A stretch of 64,000 bases of DNA from an uncultured Verrucomicrobiae bacterium (GCA_943788245.1 CALSPN010000046.1:64635-128634); one strand, 5' to 3'; positions 1 to 10,133 are shown, numbered from the stretch's first letter. Notes: a model not told the origin generated them from the sequence alone. Made by a program: numbers and translations.

Positions 1-1
1 G

Positions 2-946
2 GTTCAAACAGATTCCAGCTCCATTGTTGCAACCGGTCAGAGTGCTGAACAGGGGCCAATGACATTGGGGCTTACCTGGCTGGATGGCAAAAGATTTGTG
101 TATGAGGTTAAGATTGACCAAATCACCTCTGCGGGAGAGGGCAGTTTTGCCGCTGCCCTTGATAGCGTTGCCGGTCAAAAGTTCAAATATTCGGTGTCTG
201 CCAATCTTGATGAGAACTCTGGCAACACACTGCTGGAAATGGAAATTCTTTCCGCGATGGTCAACCTGGAAATGATGGGTAACAAATTAACGTTTGATAG
301 TGAAAACCCCGCACCAGCAGGTTCGATTGACCCCATGCACACCATGCTGGAAGGATTGAATGTTTTGATTGGAGAAAAACTGACTTTGACATATTCGCCT
401 GAAGGTGAGGTCACCGAGGTCAAGGGACTGGACAGTATGTATGATAAAATTACCAGCGCGATCCCCCCACAAGCAGCCCCTGTTGCTCAAGGTTTTATTC
501 AAGAAGATCAGTTCAAGCAGCTTGCTAGTTACCCTTTCTGGCCGGAATCTTCGGTTAAGATTGGAGATGATTGGAAACGAAAATACACTCAAGTATTTGG
601 GACAAGTGGTGCTATGGAAGTGGATAATACCTACACATTCAAAGGTCAGGCCGAGCGAGACGGGCGACAGGTCAATGTGTTGGCGTACGAGGGTTCCATT
701 GTTGCCGATGCGGCCCAAAATGCAGACATGATGGGTATGGAAATGTCGATGACCGATGGGAAGAACTCTGGTGAAATCTTTGTGGATCAAACATCAGGAT
801 TCATCGTTCATGCTAGCGCCAACCAGGAGATGATCATGAACATGCAATTGCCAGAAGCACTTGCCGCCGCTGCGCCCGGACCGCTTGCCATCAAGGCCAG
901 TATTGTTCAGACCACGCAGTTAATTGAAGTATCAGATGTCGAATAA
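2..946 (+). CDS. Hypothetical protein, 5' end outside window (DUF6263-like)
   Basis: The reading frame is open from base 2, so the listed ATG at 59 is internal and the gene begins before the window; 314 residues are visible. The visible part has alternating short beta-type segments and a stretch reading GEKLTLTYSPEGEV followed by KGLDSMYDKI. This layout resembles secreted DUF6263-type proteins, but that is a weak resemblance from memory. No catalytic motif, membrane segment or cysteine cluster is visible. It is followed by a 236-base gap and a convergent gene, so nothing downstream is co-transcribed with it. Function unknown. Confidence 0.7.
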   Translation, partial: VQTDSSSIVATGQSAEQGPMTLGLTWLDGKRFVYEVKIDQITSAGEGSFAAALDSVAGQKFKYSVSANLDENSGNTLLEMEILSAMVNLEMMGNKLTFDSENPAPAGSIDPMHTMLEGLNVLIGEKLTLTYSPEGEVTEVKGLDSMYDKITSAIPPQAAPVAQGFIQEDQFKQLASYPFWPESSVKIGDDWKRKYTQVFGTSGAMEVDNTYTFKGQAERDGRQVNVLAYEGSIVADAAQNADMMGMEMSMTDGKNSGEIFVDQTSGFIVHASANQEMIMNMQLPEALAAAAPGPLAIKASIVQTTQLIEVSDVE

Positions 947-1130
947 TCAGATGACCAAGCGGCAGTCAGGATAAAATTACTTCGTTGATTTGATGTTGGT
1001 AATACGACCTTGAACCGGCTTGAGCTGCTTTCTCAGGTAAACGCCACCTGATGATTCTCTCGCCCGAGGACCCAATGATGAGGCTGTTTCCTTTTCTACG
1101 AGTAATCCTTCCTTGATTGATGACTCCTCG

Positions 1131-1167
1131 CACAAAAAATCTCTCGATGAAATGCATTCATCGAGAG
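1131..1167 (-). terminator. Rho-independent terminator of the ThuA-like gene
   Basis: A perfect 11-bp stem (CTCTCGATGAA / TTCATCGAGAG) with a 5-base loop spans 1141-1167. Read on the minus strand it is followed by ATTTTTTGTG. It lies 16 bases beyond the stop of the minus-strand ThuA-like gene. The rest of the 947-1182 gap holds nothing else I can support. Confidence 0.8.
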
Positions 1168-1182
1168 ATGTATCAATGAACA

Positions 1183-2256
1183 TCAAAATGGCAGCATCGG
1201 GCGCCAGTCGGGTGCTGATTTTGGGTTTGCCAGGCCTGTTGAGGCATTACTTCCCAGTTTGAAATCACTGACCCGAAGGTTACGCTTTTTGTAGTAATCT
1301 TTCACATTGTTGAAACCATAAAATGTGGGCTGAAAGTGATCCACAAACCGCACATCCGCGGCTTTGATTGTTTTCAGTCCCGTCAAGTGATAGGCCGTAT
1401 TCACAAATAACCTGCGCAGATCTTTGTCCAACATGTCGACAGATGCACCCAGGGTAGTGCAAAACGCCTGTCCCTTGCTCGTTCCGTTTGGTGCTGTGTA
1501 AGTGCGAAACCAAGCCAGCGGCATCATCGGGTCGTTTTTGGGCCCTTCAATCGCCGGGGAATCTTCATCCAGAGTGGCGGTGACCGCTCCGCGAAAAAGA
1601 ATGGTGGATTTCGCTGGGTCAAGATTTCGTATGCCGTATACATCCGTTGGTCCAAAGATATCGCCTACACCGTTCAATACCGGATGGTTGGCGTTTTGGG
1701 GTTCAAGCACAGCGCGCGTGCCTTGCCCCTTGTGCCGGCCATGATGGCTGATCCAGGTTTCACCCAGTATTTTGAGGCCAAACTGCCCCCAGCGAAAATC
1801 ACCGGTGGCTCCGTTACCCGTGAATGCATGAGTGGCCGTCCGAAAACCCATGACAGGTTTGCCCGCATTCAAATAGTCGGCAATGAGCTGATATTGATCA
1901 TCTGATAATTGGCGGAATCGAGTGCCGATAATCATTAAATCTGCACCCTTCAACGCCTCAAGCCCCGGAAGGCTTTTTTGGTTGTTGGGATCGATATACC
2001 CATTCTCGGGGTCAATCGAGAACAAGACCGTGCAGTCGAATCCGTGCCTTTGGCTCAGTATCTTGGCAAGCATCGGATTTGTTTCTTCCGATCGATATTC
2101 TTCATCGCCGGAGACAAACACGACATGCTTGCCTTTGCCTGGTCCCTTCTTACCCTCGAAATGCAGCCATTGGCCATCATCGCCGAAAAGTGAGTTTGAA
2201 ACGAAGAGAGCTGCAGCCAGGGCAAACCGCTGAATTGGTAAATGACAAGATTTCAT
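1183..2256 (-). CDS. Secreted ThuA-like domain protein
   Basis: The 357-residue protein has an N-terminal signal peptide (hydrophobic stretch LALAAALFVSNSLFG-like region, cleavage near residue 25). A ThuA-like, glutamine-amidotransferase-type fold follows: KGKHVVFVSGDEEYRSEET, then GADLMIIGTRFRQLSDDQ and GKPVMGFRTATHAF. ThuA-like proteins are common in Verrucomicrobia and Planctomycetes, where they often accompany sugar or glycoside metabolism; their biochemical role is poorly defined. The gene stands alone between a convergent partial gene and a divergent FG-GAP gene about 100 bases away. Its own terminator follows. Family assignment is firm; substrate is unknown. Confidence 0.85.
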   Translation of the reverse strand: MKSCHLPIQRFALAAALFVSNSLFGDDGQWLHFEGKKGPGKGKHVVFVSGDEEYRSEETNPMLAKILSQRHGFDCTVLFSIDPENGYIDPNNQKSLPGLEALKGADLMIIGTRFRQLSDDQYQLIADYLNAGKPVMGFRTATHAFTGNGATGDFRWGQFGLKILGETWISHHGRHKGQGTRAVLEPQNANHPVLNGVGDIFGPTDVYGIRNLDPAKSTILFRGAVTATLDEDSPAIEGPKNDPMMPLAWFRTYTAPNGTSKGQAFCTTLGASVDMLDKDLRRLFVNTAYHLTGLKTIKAADVRFVDHFQPTFYGFNNVKDYYKKRNLRVSDFKLGSNASTGLANPKSAPDWRPMLPF

Positions 2257-2357
2257 AGCAAATTGGATCTTTTTACTATCTCAAATATCTGATCAGAAAG
2301 CAAAGCTCAATCATTCGCAGTATTGAATCACTCCCGTCCATGTTTTAAAATAAACTT

Positions 2358-5300
2358 ATGTCGTGTTGGTGTAATCAAAGATTGTTTTTTCTCATTACAA
2401 ACCTGTTCTTGCTGGGAGGGGGATTCAATCATGCGCAAGAACCTGCCCCCTGGCAGCAGGAAGATCACCATCGCTTCAAGCTTCTTTCCGTTGCGAAGTC
2501 GCCGGGAATCCAAGCCGGATTTGCCCTCATGGCGCAAGTGAATACGGGTATTGCATTCACCAATCAGCTTTCTGTAGCGCGCCACATGACAAACCAGATG
2601 TTATTGAATGGGTCGGGAGTTGCAGCAAGTGATGTGGATGGTGATGGGCATTGTGATCTTTATTTCAGCTCGATTGATGCCCCCAACAGGCTGTTTCGAA
2701 ATCTTGGCGACTGGAGGTTTGAAGATGTGACAGCGAGTGCTGGAGTGGGATGCGGTGAATTTGACGCAACTGCATGCGTTCTAGCGGATCTCAATGGTGA
2801 TACGCTGCCTGAATTGCTTGTCAACACCATGTATCAAGGACTGAGATTATTTCGTAACCTTGGGAATTTTAAGTTTGAGGAAATGACTCAACAAGCGGGA
2901 TTGAAACCGGCGCCAGGTGGAATGACGGTTGCCATTGGGGATTTTGATGTGGATGGGCTTCCCGATATTTATGTCTCCAGATATCGTGCGGCGGCATTGA
3001 TGGACGTACCGAACGCTTACGTCAGCATAAAGACCGACAAGGGGAAGCGTATCGTCACCCAATTCAACGGGCGATCTACATCTGAGCCTGACTTGAAGCA
3101 TCGATTCTATGTCGATGCCCGGGGTGGGGTGGGCGAGTACGGCGAGCCTGATTCTCTCTACCGAAATAAAGGGGATCTGCTTTTTGAAGAAATGAGTTGG
3201 ACAGGAGGTGTTTTCAAGGATGAGTTTGGGAAAACCTTGTCCGAAACACCCCGGGATTGGGGGCTTGCTGCGATGTTTCGGGATCTGAACCATGACAGCT
3301 ATCCGGACCTTTATGTCTGCAACGATTTTGATACCCCGGATCGTATTTGGATCAATGATGGAAGCGGGAGTTTCCTTGCTCTGCCTGCCGATGCAATTCG
3401 CCAGACAAGCTGGTTTGCCATGGGGGTAGATATGGCAGACGTAGATCGGGACGGAGACGACGACATCCTTGTCTTGGATATGTTGGCACGATCACATGCA
3501 ACGCGCATGAATCAGCTGGGCGATGTCAAGCCTGTCATGGAATTGATCCGTCAGGCAAGTCATCGTCCTCAATACATGAAGACGACGCTCCAGATGAACA
3601 GGGGTGACACTACGTACGCGGAAGTGGGGCAATGGGCTGGTCTTGCCACCTCTGATTGGGCATGGGGCGCTGCGTTTCTGGATGTCGATCTGGATGGTTA
3701 TGAAGATATTCTGATCACCAACGGCCATGAGCGCGATGGGCGGAATATTGATGTGGCAAACCAACTTAAGTCCCTGCGGCAAGCTCGAAAATTAAGCGAC
3801 AGTGAGATTTTTCAAAATCGCCTGAAATTCCCCCGGTTCAACACTGCCAATATTGCCTATCGAAACCAAGGTGATGGGACTTTCAAACAGGTCAGCCGAG
3901 AATGGGGTTTTGATTTCAACGGTGTTTCTCACGGGATCGCTCTGGCAGACCTGGACAGGGATGGTGATCTTGATGTCGTGGTCAACAACTTGAATGAGCC
4001 AGCATCAGTATATCAAAACCACGCCCAAGCACCTCGAGTTGCCATTTCCCTCAAAGGGCTCAATGGGAACAGTCAGGGCGTTGGAGCACGTCTAGAATTT
4101 AAAAATGGCGATATACTCCAGTCGCAAGAAATCATTGCAGGCGGCAAGTATCTTTCAAGTGATCAAGCAGTGCGGACTTTTGCATGGAGGAGGACTGATA
4201 GTGATGATGCTACCCTGCGTGTGATATGGCCGGCAGGAAATGTCACGGAGATCGATTCATTGCAAGCCAACTGCCTGTATGAAATTCAACAGCCCTATTC
4301 AAATTCCACTCGCAGCCCTCAGAAAGAACTCTTTTCGGGTCCAAAGCTCTTTTCGGATAAGGTCATCCAGTTGCAACCGGCGCATCACGACTCGATGTTT
4401 GATGACTGGGCCAGGCAGCCTCTGATGGATGCTTCTCTGGCACATGAAGGTCCTGCGGTTGCCTGGGTGGATTTAAATCAAGACGGTTGGGAAGATCTGG
4501 TGGTGAGCAGTGCGCGAGGTGGAAAATCAGCTGTTTGGCTTAATCAGGAAGGTAGAGCTTTAGAGCCTTATGACAAGGCTCCCTTTCATTTGCCTGTCTC
4601 CAGAGATCAGACAGGTCTGGTTGCCTGGAAGGATGCAGCAAACGAGGTGCGTCTTTTGATGGCTTCCTATAATTATGAAGACGGACTTGATCTTGGCTCG
4701 CCTGTGAGGGAATACCGATTTAAGGAGAAAAAAACGGTAGATGGTTTTCCTGGGCAACAAGCTTCTATTGGTGTGCTTACTCTGGGGGATGTCGATCGTG
4801 ATGGTGACCTCGACCTGTTCATGGGAGCGCGGGCAATGCCCGGGCGTTACCCAAATCCCCCTTCCTCTTTTTTATTTTTGAACGAAAATGGAGTTTTTAA
4901 ATTGGATGAAGAACGTTCTAAATTATTTAAAAGTATTGGCATGGTGAAAAGTGCCAGTTGGGTCGACATCGATCGTGATGGTTTCCCTGAATTGTTCGCC
5001 GCACTGGAATGGGGGGCCGTACGCTTTTTCAGAAATGATTCGGGCCAATTAGTGGACCAGACTGCTGAGGTCGGTTTAAGCGAAAAACTGGGATGGTGGA
5101 GTGGGATGGCTTTTGGAGATTTTGACGAAAATGGAACCATCGACTTTGTCGCAGGCAATCTGGGGCTAAACGGTCCGCATCAAAAACACCTTCATCACCC
5201 CCTGCGACTTTACCATGCAGACATGGACGGTAACCAAGTCATAGACATTGTCCGGTCGCATTACGAAGAAGAAATCGGTGCCTATGTGCCTGATTTACAG

Positions 5301-6071
5301 CTAGGCGCCTTGGCTCGCGGTATTCCTGTTGTTTCTGATCATTACACATCGTACCGGGTATTCGGGCAGCAAACTGTTTCTCAGGTATTTGAAAACCTGG
5401 GAGCTACTCCCTCGGTCCTTGAGTTGAACTGGCCGCAAACAACGCTTTTTTTGAATCATAATGGTCGTTTCATGGCTGCCCCACTTCCACGGGAAGCCCA
5501 ATGGTCGACAGCAGCTGGCGTTGTTGCTGGAGATTTTGACGGAGATGGCCACCTTGATGTTTTTCTGGCACAGAACCATTTCCAGTTTGAAGGAATGACT
5601 CCACGAATGGATGCTGGTTTCGGATTGATGTGTCTGGGAACTGGAAAAGGGGGGTTTAAAACACTGTCCCACTTCCAGTCTGGAATTCAGTTGACAGGAG
5701 AACAGCGGGGAGCGGCTAGCGGCGATTGGAATCAAGATGGTCGACTTGACTTGCTGGTAGGACAAAACAACGGTGTTTCGCACTTGTTCAACAATCAAGC
5801 CGCTGAGCCCGGTGTAATGGTCAGACTCAAGGGAGCCAATAAAAACCCGTGGGCTCTCGGGGCACAGATCAGGTTACTTGGGGACAAGGGAATTCATGGT
5901 CCATGGCAGGTGATCCAAACGGGGGCTGCCTGTGGCTCCCAAAATGGGATGCTGCAAGTACTGGGTTCCGTTCTAGGTGCCAACCATATTGAGGTGGCTT
6001 GGCCTGACGGTCGGCGATCGCTGCATCAAATTGACCGTAATCGCAGTACTCAAACAATATCGATCGAGTAA
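2358..6071 (+). CDS. Exported FG-GAP/VCBS repeat protein with two ASPIC/UnbV domains (CRTAC1-like)
   Basis: The 1237-residue protein starts with a hydrophobic leader (LFFLITNLFLLGGG). Many FG-GAP/VCBS repeats follow, each with a calcium-binding-like DxDxDGxxD loop, for example DVDGDGHCDLYF near residue 93 and DLDRDGDLDVVV near residue 535. Two ASPIC/UnbV-type segments can be seen: GVGARLEF...LRVIWPAGN near residues 574-630 and ALGAQIRL...IEVAWPDGR near the C-terminus. The protein therefore looks like two CRTAC1-type units in tandem. Such proteins are exported propeller proteins, probably involved in binding or adhesion; no enzymatic role is shown. ATG at 2358 fits the leader peptide. It appears to be a single-gene unit. 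Confidence 0.88.
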   Translation: MSCWCNQRLFFLITNLFLLGGGFNHAQEPAPWQQEDHHRFKLLSVAKSPGIQAGFALMAQVNTGIAFTNQLSVARHMTNQMLLNGSGVAASDVDGDGHCDLYFSSIDAPNRLFRNLGDWRFEDVTASAGVGCGEFDATACVLADLNGDTLPELLVNTMYQGLRLFRNLGNFKFEEMTQQAGLKPAPGGMTVAIGDFDVDGLPDIYVSRYRAAALMDVPNAYVSIKTDKGKRIVTQFNGRSTSEPDLKHRFYVDARGGVGEYGEPDSLYRNKGDLLFEEMSWTGGVFKDEFGKTLSETPRDWGLAAMFRDLNHDSYPDLYVCNDFDTPDRIWINDGSGSFLALPADAIRQTSWFAMGVDMADVDRDGDDDILVLDMLARSHATRMNQLGDVKPVMELIRQASHRPQYMKTTLQMNRGDTTYAEVGQWAGLATSDWAWGAAFLDVDLDGYEDILITNGHERDGRNIDVANQLKSLRQARKLSDSEIFQNRLKFPRFNTANIAYRNQGDGTFKQVSREWGFDFNGVSHGIALADLDRDGDLDVVVNNLNEPASVYQNHAQAPRVAISLKGLNGNSQGVGARLEFKNGDILQSQEIIAGGKYLSSDQAVRTFAWRRTDSDDATLRVIWPAGNVTEIDSLQANCLYEIQQPYSNSTRSPQKELFSGPKLFSDKVIQLQPAHHDSMFDDWARQPLMDASLAHEGPAVAWVDLNQDGWEDLVVSSARGGKSAVWLNQEGRALEPYDKAPFHLPVSRDQTGLVAWKDAANEVRLLMASYNYEDGLDLGSPVREYRFKEKKTVDGFPGQQASIGVLTLGDVDRDGDLDLFMGARAMPGRYPNPPSSFLFLNENGVFKLDEERSKLFKSIGMVKSASWVDIDRDGFPELFAALEWGAVRFFRNDSGQLVDQTAEVGLSEKLGWWSGMAFGDFDENGTIDFVAGNLGLNGPHQKHLHHPLRLYHADMDGNQVIDIVRSHYEEEIGAYVPDLQLGALARGIPVVSDHYTSYRVFGQQTVSQVFENLGATPSVLELNWPQTTLFLNHNGRFMAAPLPREAQWSTAAGVVAGDFDGDGHLDVFLAQNHFQFEGMTPRMDAGFGLMCLGTGKGGFKTLSHFQSGIQLTGEQRGAASGDWNQDGRLDLLVGQNNGVSHLFNNQAAEPGVMVRLKGANKNPWALGAQIRLLGDKGIHGPWQVIQTGAACGSQNGMLQVLGSVLGANHIEVAWPDGRRSLHQIDRNRSTQTISIE

Positions 6072-6232
6072 ATAACGCCAAAAACCTCTCAGAAAATGCC
6101 AATTTAAGCCTCAATGAACAAATTTGGCAGAATCTGTCAAAAATGATTTGCGGGAACACCCCAAAATGTAAGATGTTCGTCCATTCACTTGACCTTTAAT
6201 CGCAAGTAAACCAACGACAAAAACGTAAACTA

Positions 6233-7351
6233 ATGCAAGCTGTCGGCGCCATACCGAAGAAGAAAGAAGTCGGGATCATTGACCACCCGATGCCAACCTT
6301 GGAATCTGATGACCATCTGATCATCAAAAGTCTTGATGTTGGCATATGTGGCACGGACCGAGAGATATGTACATTTGTCTATGGAGATCCACCCAAGGAA
6401 TCAGACTATTTGGTGCTTGGGCATGAATCCATGGGTGAAGTCCAGGAGGTTGGTTCTGCTGTGCAGCATTTGAAACCCGGCGATCTGGTTGTTCCATCAG
6501 TTCGGCGGCCATGCGTTTATGATCACTGTGCGCCTTGCCAGGCTGATCTGCAGGATTTTTGTTCTACCGGTCATTTTGTTGAACGTGGTATCAAAATGAG
6601 TCATGGATTCATGACCGAATATTATTCTGAACAGGAAAAGTTTCTTAATTTTGTCCCAACTTCTTTGCGGGACGTGGCTGTCTTGGTCGAACCCTTGACG
6701 ATTGTTGAAAAGGCAATGTCGCAGGTCTGGCCCACACAAAGCCGATTGCCTTGGGTAAAACACAAAAATGCAAACGGTGGGCCAAGTGGGAAAGGTCTTA
6801 ATGCAGTGGTTCTTGGTGCGGGTCCTGTCGGGATCCTGGGGGCCATGAAATTAAAAGCCGAAGGTTTCAATACCTTTGTTTATTCCCGCAGCAAGGCTCC
6901 GAATCCCAAATCGGAATTGGTAGAATCATTTGGTGTGCCTTACATTTCAGCTTTGGATACGTCAATTGAGGGCTTGCTTGACCAAGTGGGAAATATCGAC
7001 CTTGTATACGAAGCTGTAGGTGTCTCAACCATTGCCTATCAAGTATTGAGCATATTAGGTCTCAACGGTATTTATGTGTTCACAGGAATCCCTGCTCCTA
7101 AACCTCCGATTGAAGTCAATGCCGACACCATCATGCGCAATGTGGTTTTAAAGAATCAGGTTGTTCTTGGTACAGTCAATGCCGATCAGTCTTCCTTCAT
7201 CTCGGCTATCAAGGACTTGGATGTATTCATGCAACGTTGGCCCGAATCATTGAAGGCATTGATCACCAAAAGGTTTTCAATTGAAGATAGTCAATCACTT
7301 TTGCTTGATAAGGCATCAGGTATCAAAAATGTTATTTCTTTTGATGCATGA
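6233..7351 (+). CDS. Zinc-dependent MDR dehydrogenase, glucose 1-dehydrogenase-like
   Basis: The 372-residue protein is a medium-chain dehydrogenase. Catalytic zinc ligands are suggested by GICGTDRE (Cys39) and GHESMG. A four-cysteine structural zinc loop is present (CVYDHCAPCQADLQDFC). The Rossmann nucleotide-binding motif is VVLGAGPVGILGA. The overall pattern, with VEPLTIVEKA before the Rossmann fold and a long C-terminal domain, matches the NAD(P)-glucose dehydrogenase subfamily, which oxidises aldoses at C1. It would act in the cytoplasm. It precedes a phosphofructokinase in the same direction with a 174-base gap, so both may serve sugar metabolism. Substrate could be another aldose. Confidence 0.82.
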   Translation: MQAVGAIPKKKEVGIIDHPMPTLESDDHLIIKSLDVGICGTDREICTFVYGDPPKESDYLVLGHESMGEVQEVGSAVQHLKPGDLVVPSVRRPCVYDHCAPCQADLQDFCSTGHFVERGIKMSHGFMTEYYSEQEKFLNFVPTSLRDVAVLVEPLTIVEKAMSQVWPTQSRLPWVKHKNANGGPSGKGLNAVVLGAGPVGILGAMKLKAEGFNTFVYSRSKAPNPKSELVESFGVPYISALDTSIEGLLDQVGNIDLVYEAVGVSTIAYQVLSILGLNGIYVFTGIPAPKPPIEVNADTIMRNVVLKNQVVLGTVNADQSSFISAIKDLDVFMQRWPESLKALITKRFSIEDSQSLLLDKASGIKNVISFDA

Positions 7352-7525
7352 TATACCGTGCTTAAAAGACCCTATCCGGTTCGAATTGCGGCCCTTGAAG
7401 GGAATTCCCTTTTGACACTCGTGCCTTGAGTTGGCATGTTGGCTGACCATTGAAGAGAGCATTCCACATCTAAAAGACATTGGAATTTAACCTTTAGCGC
7501 CTGATTTAGAAGCGAACTGAAACTT

Positions 7526-8815
7526 ATGGAAAATACGGAAGAATCAAATGAATTTACCGGGAATCTGCTGGTGGCGCAATCCGGCGGGCCGACCGTCGTG
7601 ATCAACTCCAGTGTGGCCGGCGTCATACAGGAAGCCGGTAAACATCCGGAAATTGAAGAGATATATGGTGGTTTGAACGGCATCTACGGTATTCTCAATG
7701 AAGACCTGATTGATATTAACGACGAAAAAGCTAAAACTATTGGGGCTCTCAAGCATACGCCTGCGGCCGCTCTAGGTACCTGCCGTTACAAGATTGACTT
7801 TGCAAACAACCCTGAACAGGCATCCAAAGACATGGATCGCTTGTTTCAGGTGCTTGAAGCTCACAATATCCGGTTTTTCTTCTATGCCGGCGGAAATGAC
7901 TCTCAGGACACTTCCAATAAAATTCATGAGGAGGCCGTTAAGCGAGGCTACGAGCTTCGCGTGATTGGGGTGCCTAAAACCATCGACAATGATCTGCCTC
8001 ACACCGACCATTGCCCGGGATATGGATCAGTTGTCAAATACAACGCAACTACTGTGATGGAAGTAGGAGAAGATGTTGGAAGCATGGCTACGGATGATGG
8101 CTCTTGTTGTATTGTCGAAGTCATGGGGCGCGCAGCCGGATGGATCGCAGCAGGCACTGTGGCCGCCAAACGAAGCGAAGATGATGCCCCTCACATTATC
8201 CTCTTGCCGGAAATTAGACTAAACGAGGAAGCCTTTTTAGCCAAAATCAAGGAGACTATCGATCGCCTCGGGTATTGTATCGTGGTCGCTGGAGAGGGAG
8301 TCAAAAATGCGGCGGGCGAAGAAATTGGTGCTGACAAATCCAAAGTAGACTCTTTTGGCCACGCTGTTTTATCGGGCGCTGCTGAGGCGCTTAAGGAATT
8401 GATTCAAGGCAAATTAAACTTGAAAACCAGAACTGTGAAGCTGGGATATGCCCAACGCGCAGCTGCACATCATGCAAGTGCGACAGATATTGACGAAGCA
8501 CTTGCCTGCGGTGTGGCAGCAGTTAAAGCGGCTCTTGAAGGAAAGAGTGGATTCATGGTCAAGCTGGTAAGACTCGCCAACGAGCCATATCAGTGGGGGA
8601 CTGCCTTACAGCCACTCGGAGACATTGCAAATGTTGAGCATCTGATACCTCGTGCCTGGATTTCTGAGGACGGTTTCATGCCGAATGAAAACTTTGTTAA
8701 ATATGTCACCCCCCTCATTCAGGGTAGTCACCCGGTTCCAACCGAAAATGGTTTACCCAAGTTTGCCCGACTCGAAAAGGAACGTGTCGAAAAGTTGCTC
8801 GAGCCCAGAGCTTAA
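7526..8815 (+). CDS. 6-phosphofructokinase, pyrophosphate-type
   Basis: The 429-residue cytosolic glycolytic enzyme phosphorylates fructose 6-phosphate. The N-terminus has the phosphoryl-donor loop AQSGGPT. Near residue 122 is GGNDSQDT, where ATP enzymes carry GGDGS; an Asp in the second position is the hallmark of pyrophosphate-using enzymes. PKTIDNDL near residue 149 carries the lysine also typical of that class, along with the catalytic TIDND. The reaction with pyrophosphate is reversible. Length fits the PPi/long-chain PFK group. A strong terminator follows the stop codon. Donor specificity is inferred from motifs only. Confidence 0.88.
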   Translation: MENTEESNEFTGNLLVAQSGGPTVVINSSVAGVIQEAGKHPEIEEIYGGLNGIYGILNEDLIDINDEKAKTIGALKHTPAAALGTCRYKIDFANNPEQASKDMDRLFQVLEAHNIRFFFYAGGNDSQDTSNKIHEEAVKRGYELRVIGVPKTIDNDLPHTDHCPGYGSVVKYNATTVMEVGEDVGSMATDDGSCCIVEVMGRAAGWIAAGTVAAKRSEDDAPHIILLPEIRLNEEAFLAKIKETIDRLGYCIVVAGEGVKNAAGEEIGADKSKVDSFGHAVLSGAAEALKELIQGKLNLKTRTVKLGYAQRAAAHHASATDIDEALACGVAAVKAALEGKSGFMVKLVRLANEPYQWGTALQPLGDIANVEHLIPRAWISEDGFMPNENFVKYVTPLIQGSHPVPTENGLPKFARLEKERVEKLLEPRA

Positions 8816-8849
8816 GGCTGGTTGGATTCAAGAATAAGCATTTTGCACA

Positions 8850-8880
8850 CCCCAAACGCTTTTGGCGTTTGGGGTTCTTT
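8850..8880 (+). terminator. Rho-independent terminator after PFK gene
   Basis: A perfect 10-bp stem (CCCCAAACGC / GCGTTTGGGG) with a 5-base loop is followed by TTCTTTAG. It lies between the convergent PFK and uppP genes. The T-rich side favours the plus strand. Confidence 0.82.
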
Positions 8881-9682
8881 AGTTCAAAATCATCAACATC
8901 AGTGCAAGTCCTATTCCTATCCGGTAGTAACCGAAAGCATTGAATGTGTGCGTCTGTACATACCTGAGCAGCCATTTGACTGTTATAAAGGAAATGATGC
9001 CGGAGACTAGAAATCCAAATCCAACCATTCCCCAGTCTTCAGGAGGCGCCCCTTCAATGGGGTCTGTCAATTCCTTGAATATTTTGTAACCACCTGCGGC
9101 AAGCATGGTAGGAATGCCTACCAAGAAGCTGTATTCTGTTGCCATCGAGCGGCTCAATCCCATCATCAATGCAACCAGTATGGTGGTGCCAGACCGGGAT
9201 GCACCCGGAAACACCGCTGCAATCAACTGACCCAATCCAACCGCTATCGCTATACGCCAAGTTATGGCTTCCGTTGTTGGTCTTCCCTTCAACCACGTTT
9301 CAATCCCCAAAAATAATATACCCCCAATCAACAGTGCGAGGGCAATGGGCATTGGAGTCTCGGGCAATGTGAATCCCTTCTTTTCCAAAATCAGTCCACC
9401 AATCCCTGTAATGAAAAATGCCAGAGCAATCTGGGTGATGAAAATCCGTGTTTCCTTATTTTTCCACTCTTTGATTGTGGTGATGATTCGATTTTTAAAT
9501 AAAGGAATCACCGCTAAAACGGCTCCAGATTGGATGACTATATTAAATAGATCGGATTGAGGTTGGATCCACTTTCCGAAGATTTGTTGCGCAAGGAGAA
9601 GGTGTCCAGTTGAGGAAACAGGAAGAAATTCCGTGATACCCTCAACAATACCAAGTAAAAGAATTGCTAGCCACTCATTCAT
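8879..9682 (-). CDS. uppP: Undecaprenyl-diphosphatase UppP (BacA)
   Basis: An integral membrane phosphatase that converts undecaprenyl diphosphate to the monophosphate carrier used for peptidoglycan and other envelope polymers. Both family signatures are present: EGITEFLPVSSTGH near residues 13-26 and PGASRSGTTI near residue 155. Multiple hydrophobic helices cover the rest. The ORF track begins at a TTG 57 bases further upstream, giving a charged extension (MRFRLFALVLRNK) not expected in this family. I place the start at the ATG at 9682, giving 267 residues beginning MNEWLAIL, the usual UppP length and start. Stand-alone gene convergent with PFK. Confidence 0.92.
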   Translation of the reverse strand: MNEWLAILLLGIVEGITEFLPVSSTGHLLLAQQIFGKWIQPQSDLFNIVIQSGAVLAVIPLFKNRIITTIKEWKNKETRIFITQIALAFFITGIGGLILEKKGFTLPETPMPIALALLIGGILFLGIETWLKGRPTTEAITWRIAIAVGLGQLIAAVFPGASRSGTTILVALMMGLSRSMATEYSFLVGIPTMLAAGGYKIFKELTDPIEGAPPEDWGMVGFGFLVSGIISFITVKWLLRYVQTHTFNAFGYYRIGIGLALMLMILN

Positions 9683-10133
9683 CCAATGATACAGCAATAT
9701 CTTGTTTCTTAAAACAAGTGCAAATAAGCGGAATCTCAAGCAATGTTACCATCTCTTGTCATTAATTTGTGGCACAGGCATCAAAACCTGATTATGAGAA
9801 GTAAGTTATTTTCTTGCAGTGGTTTATTCTATTCTAAAAAGCATCACAGAACATGTTTTCATGCATTAGGGGTGCGATGTATTTTATGGAGAATTATGAA
9901 ATTGACACTGGCTTAGTCTCGCTGTTAACGTGAAATAGTCAATTAGGTAGGTATGATCGACAACAAAATTTGCTCCCAGTAAAAGGACGAAATTTAGAAT
10001 TGACACCGTTGGCCAATTCAGCTTATGCTGTATCGGTCTTAAGAGAAAATCTGTTTTTAAACCAAACAATTTTACGCAATTGAAGTAATACTGATTTAGC
10101 TTAGTACATAAAATTTACATATTGAATGCATTT
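9683..10133. other. AT-rich intergenic region upstream of PEP-CTERM gene
   Basis: About 450 bases with no supportable gene; the 61-residue minus-strand ORF here has no recognisable features. It contains two copies of AATTGACAC about 97 bases apart, the second forming part of a plausible promoter listed separately. A short hairpin, CTTGTTT/AACAAG type, lies just upstream of the uppP start. Confidence 0.5.
10000..10029 (+). promoter_or_regulatory. Candidate sigma-70 promoter for PEP-CTERM gene
   Basis: A consensus -35 box TTGACA at 10000-10005 is followed, 17-18 bases later, by TTATGC/TATGCT as a partial -10 box. It lies about 105 bases before the PEP-CTERM start codon. Position and AT-rich context support it; there is no experimental evidence. 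Confidence 0.4.

Noticed and set aside
287-790. Minus-strand 167-residue ORF inside the first gene
   Set aside because: It is the shadow of the real plus-strand frame with no recognisable motif.
7893-7916. GGNDS in the phosphofructokinase as a damaged active site
   Set aside because: The second-position Asp is the PPi-type feature, and an Asn in the first position fits this subfamily as far as I recall.
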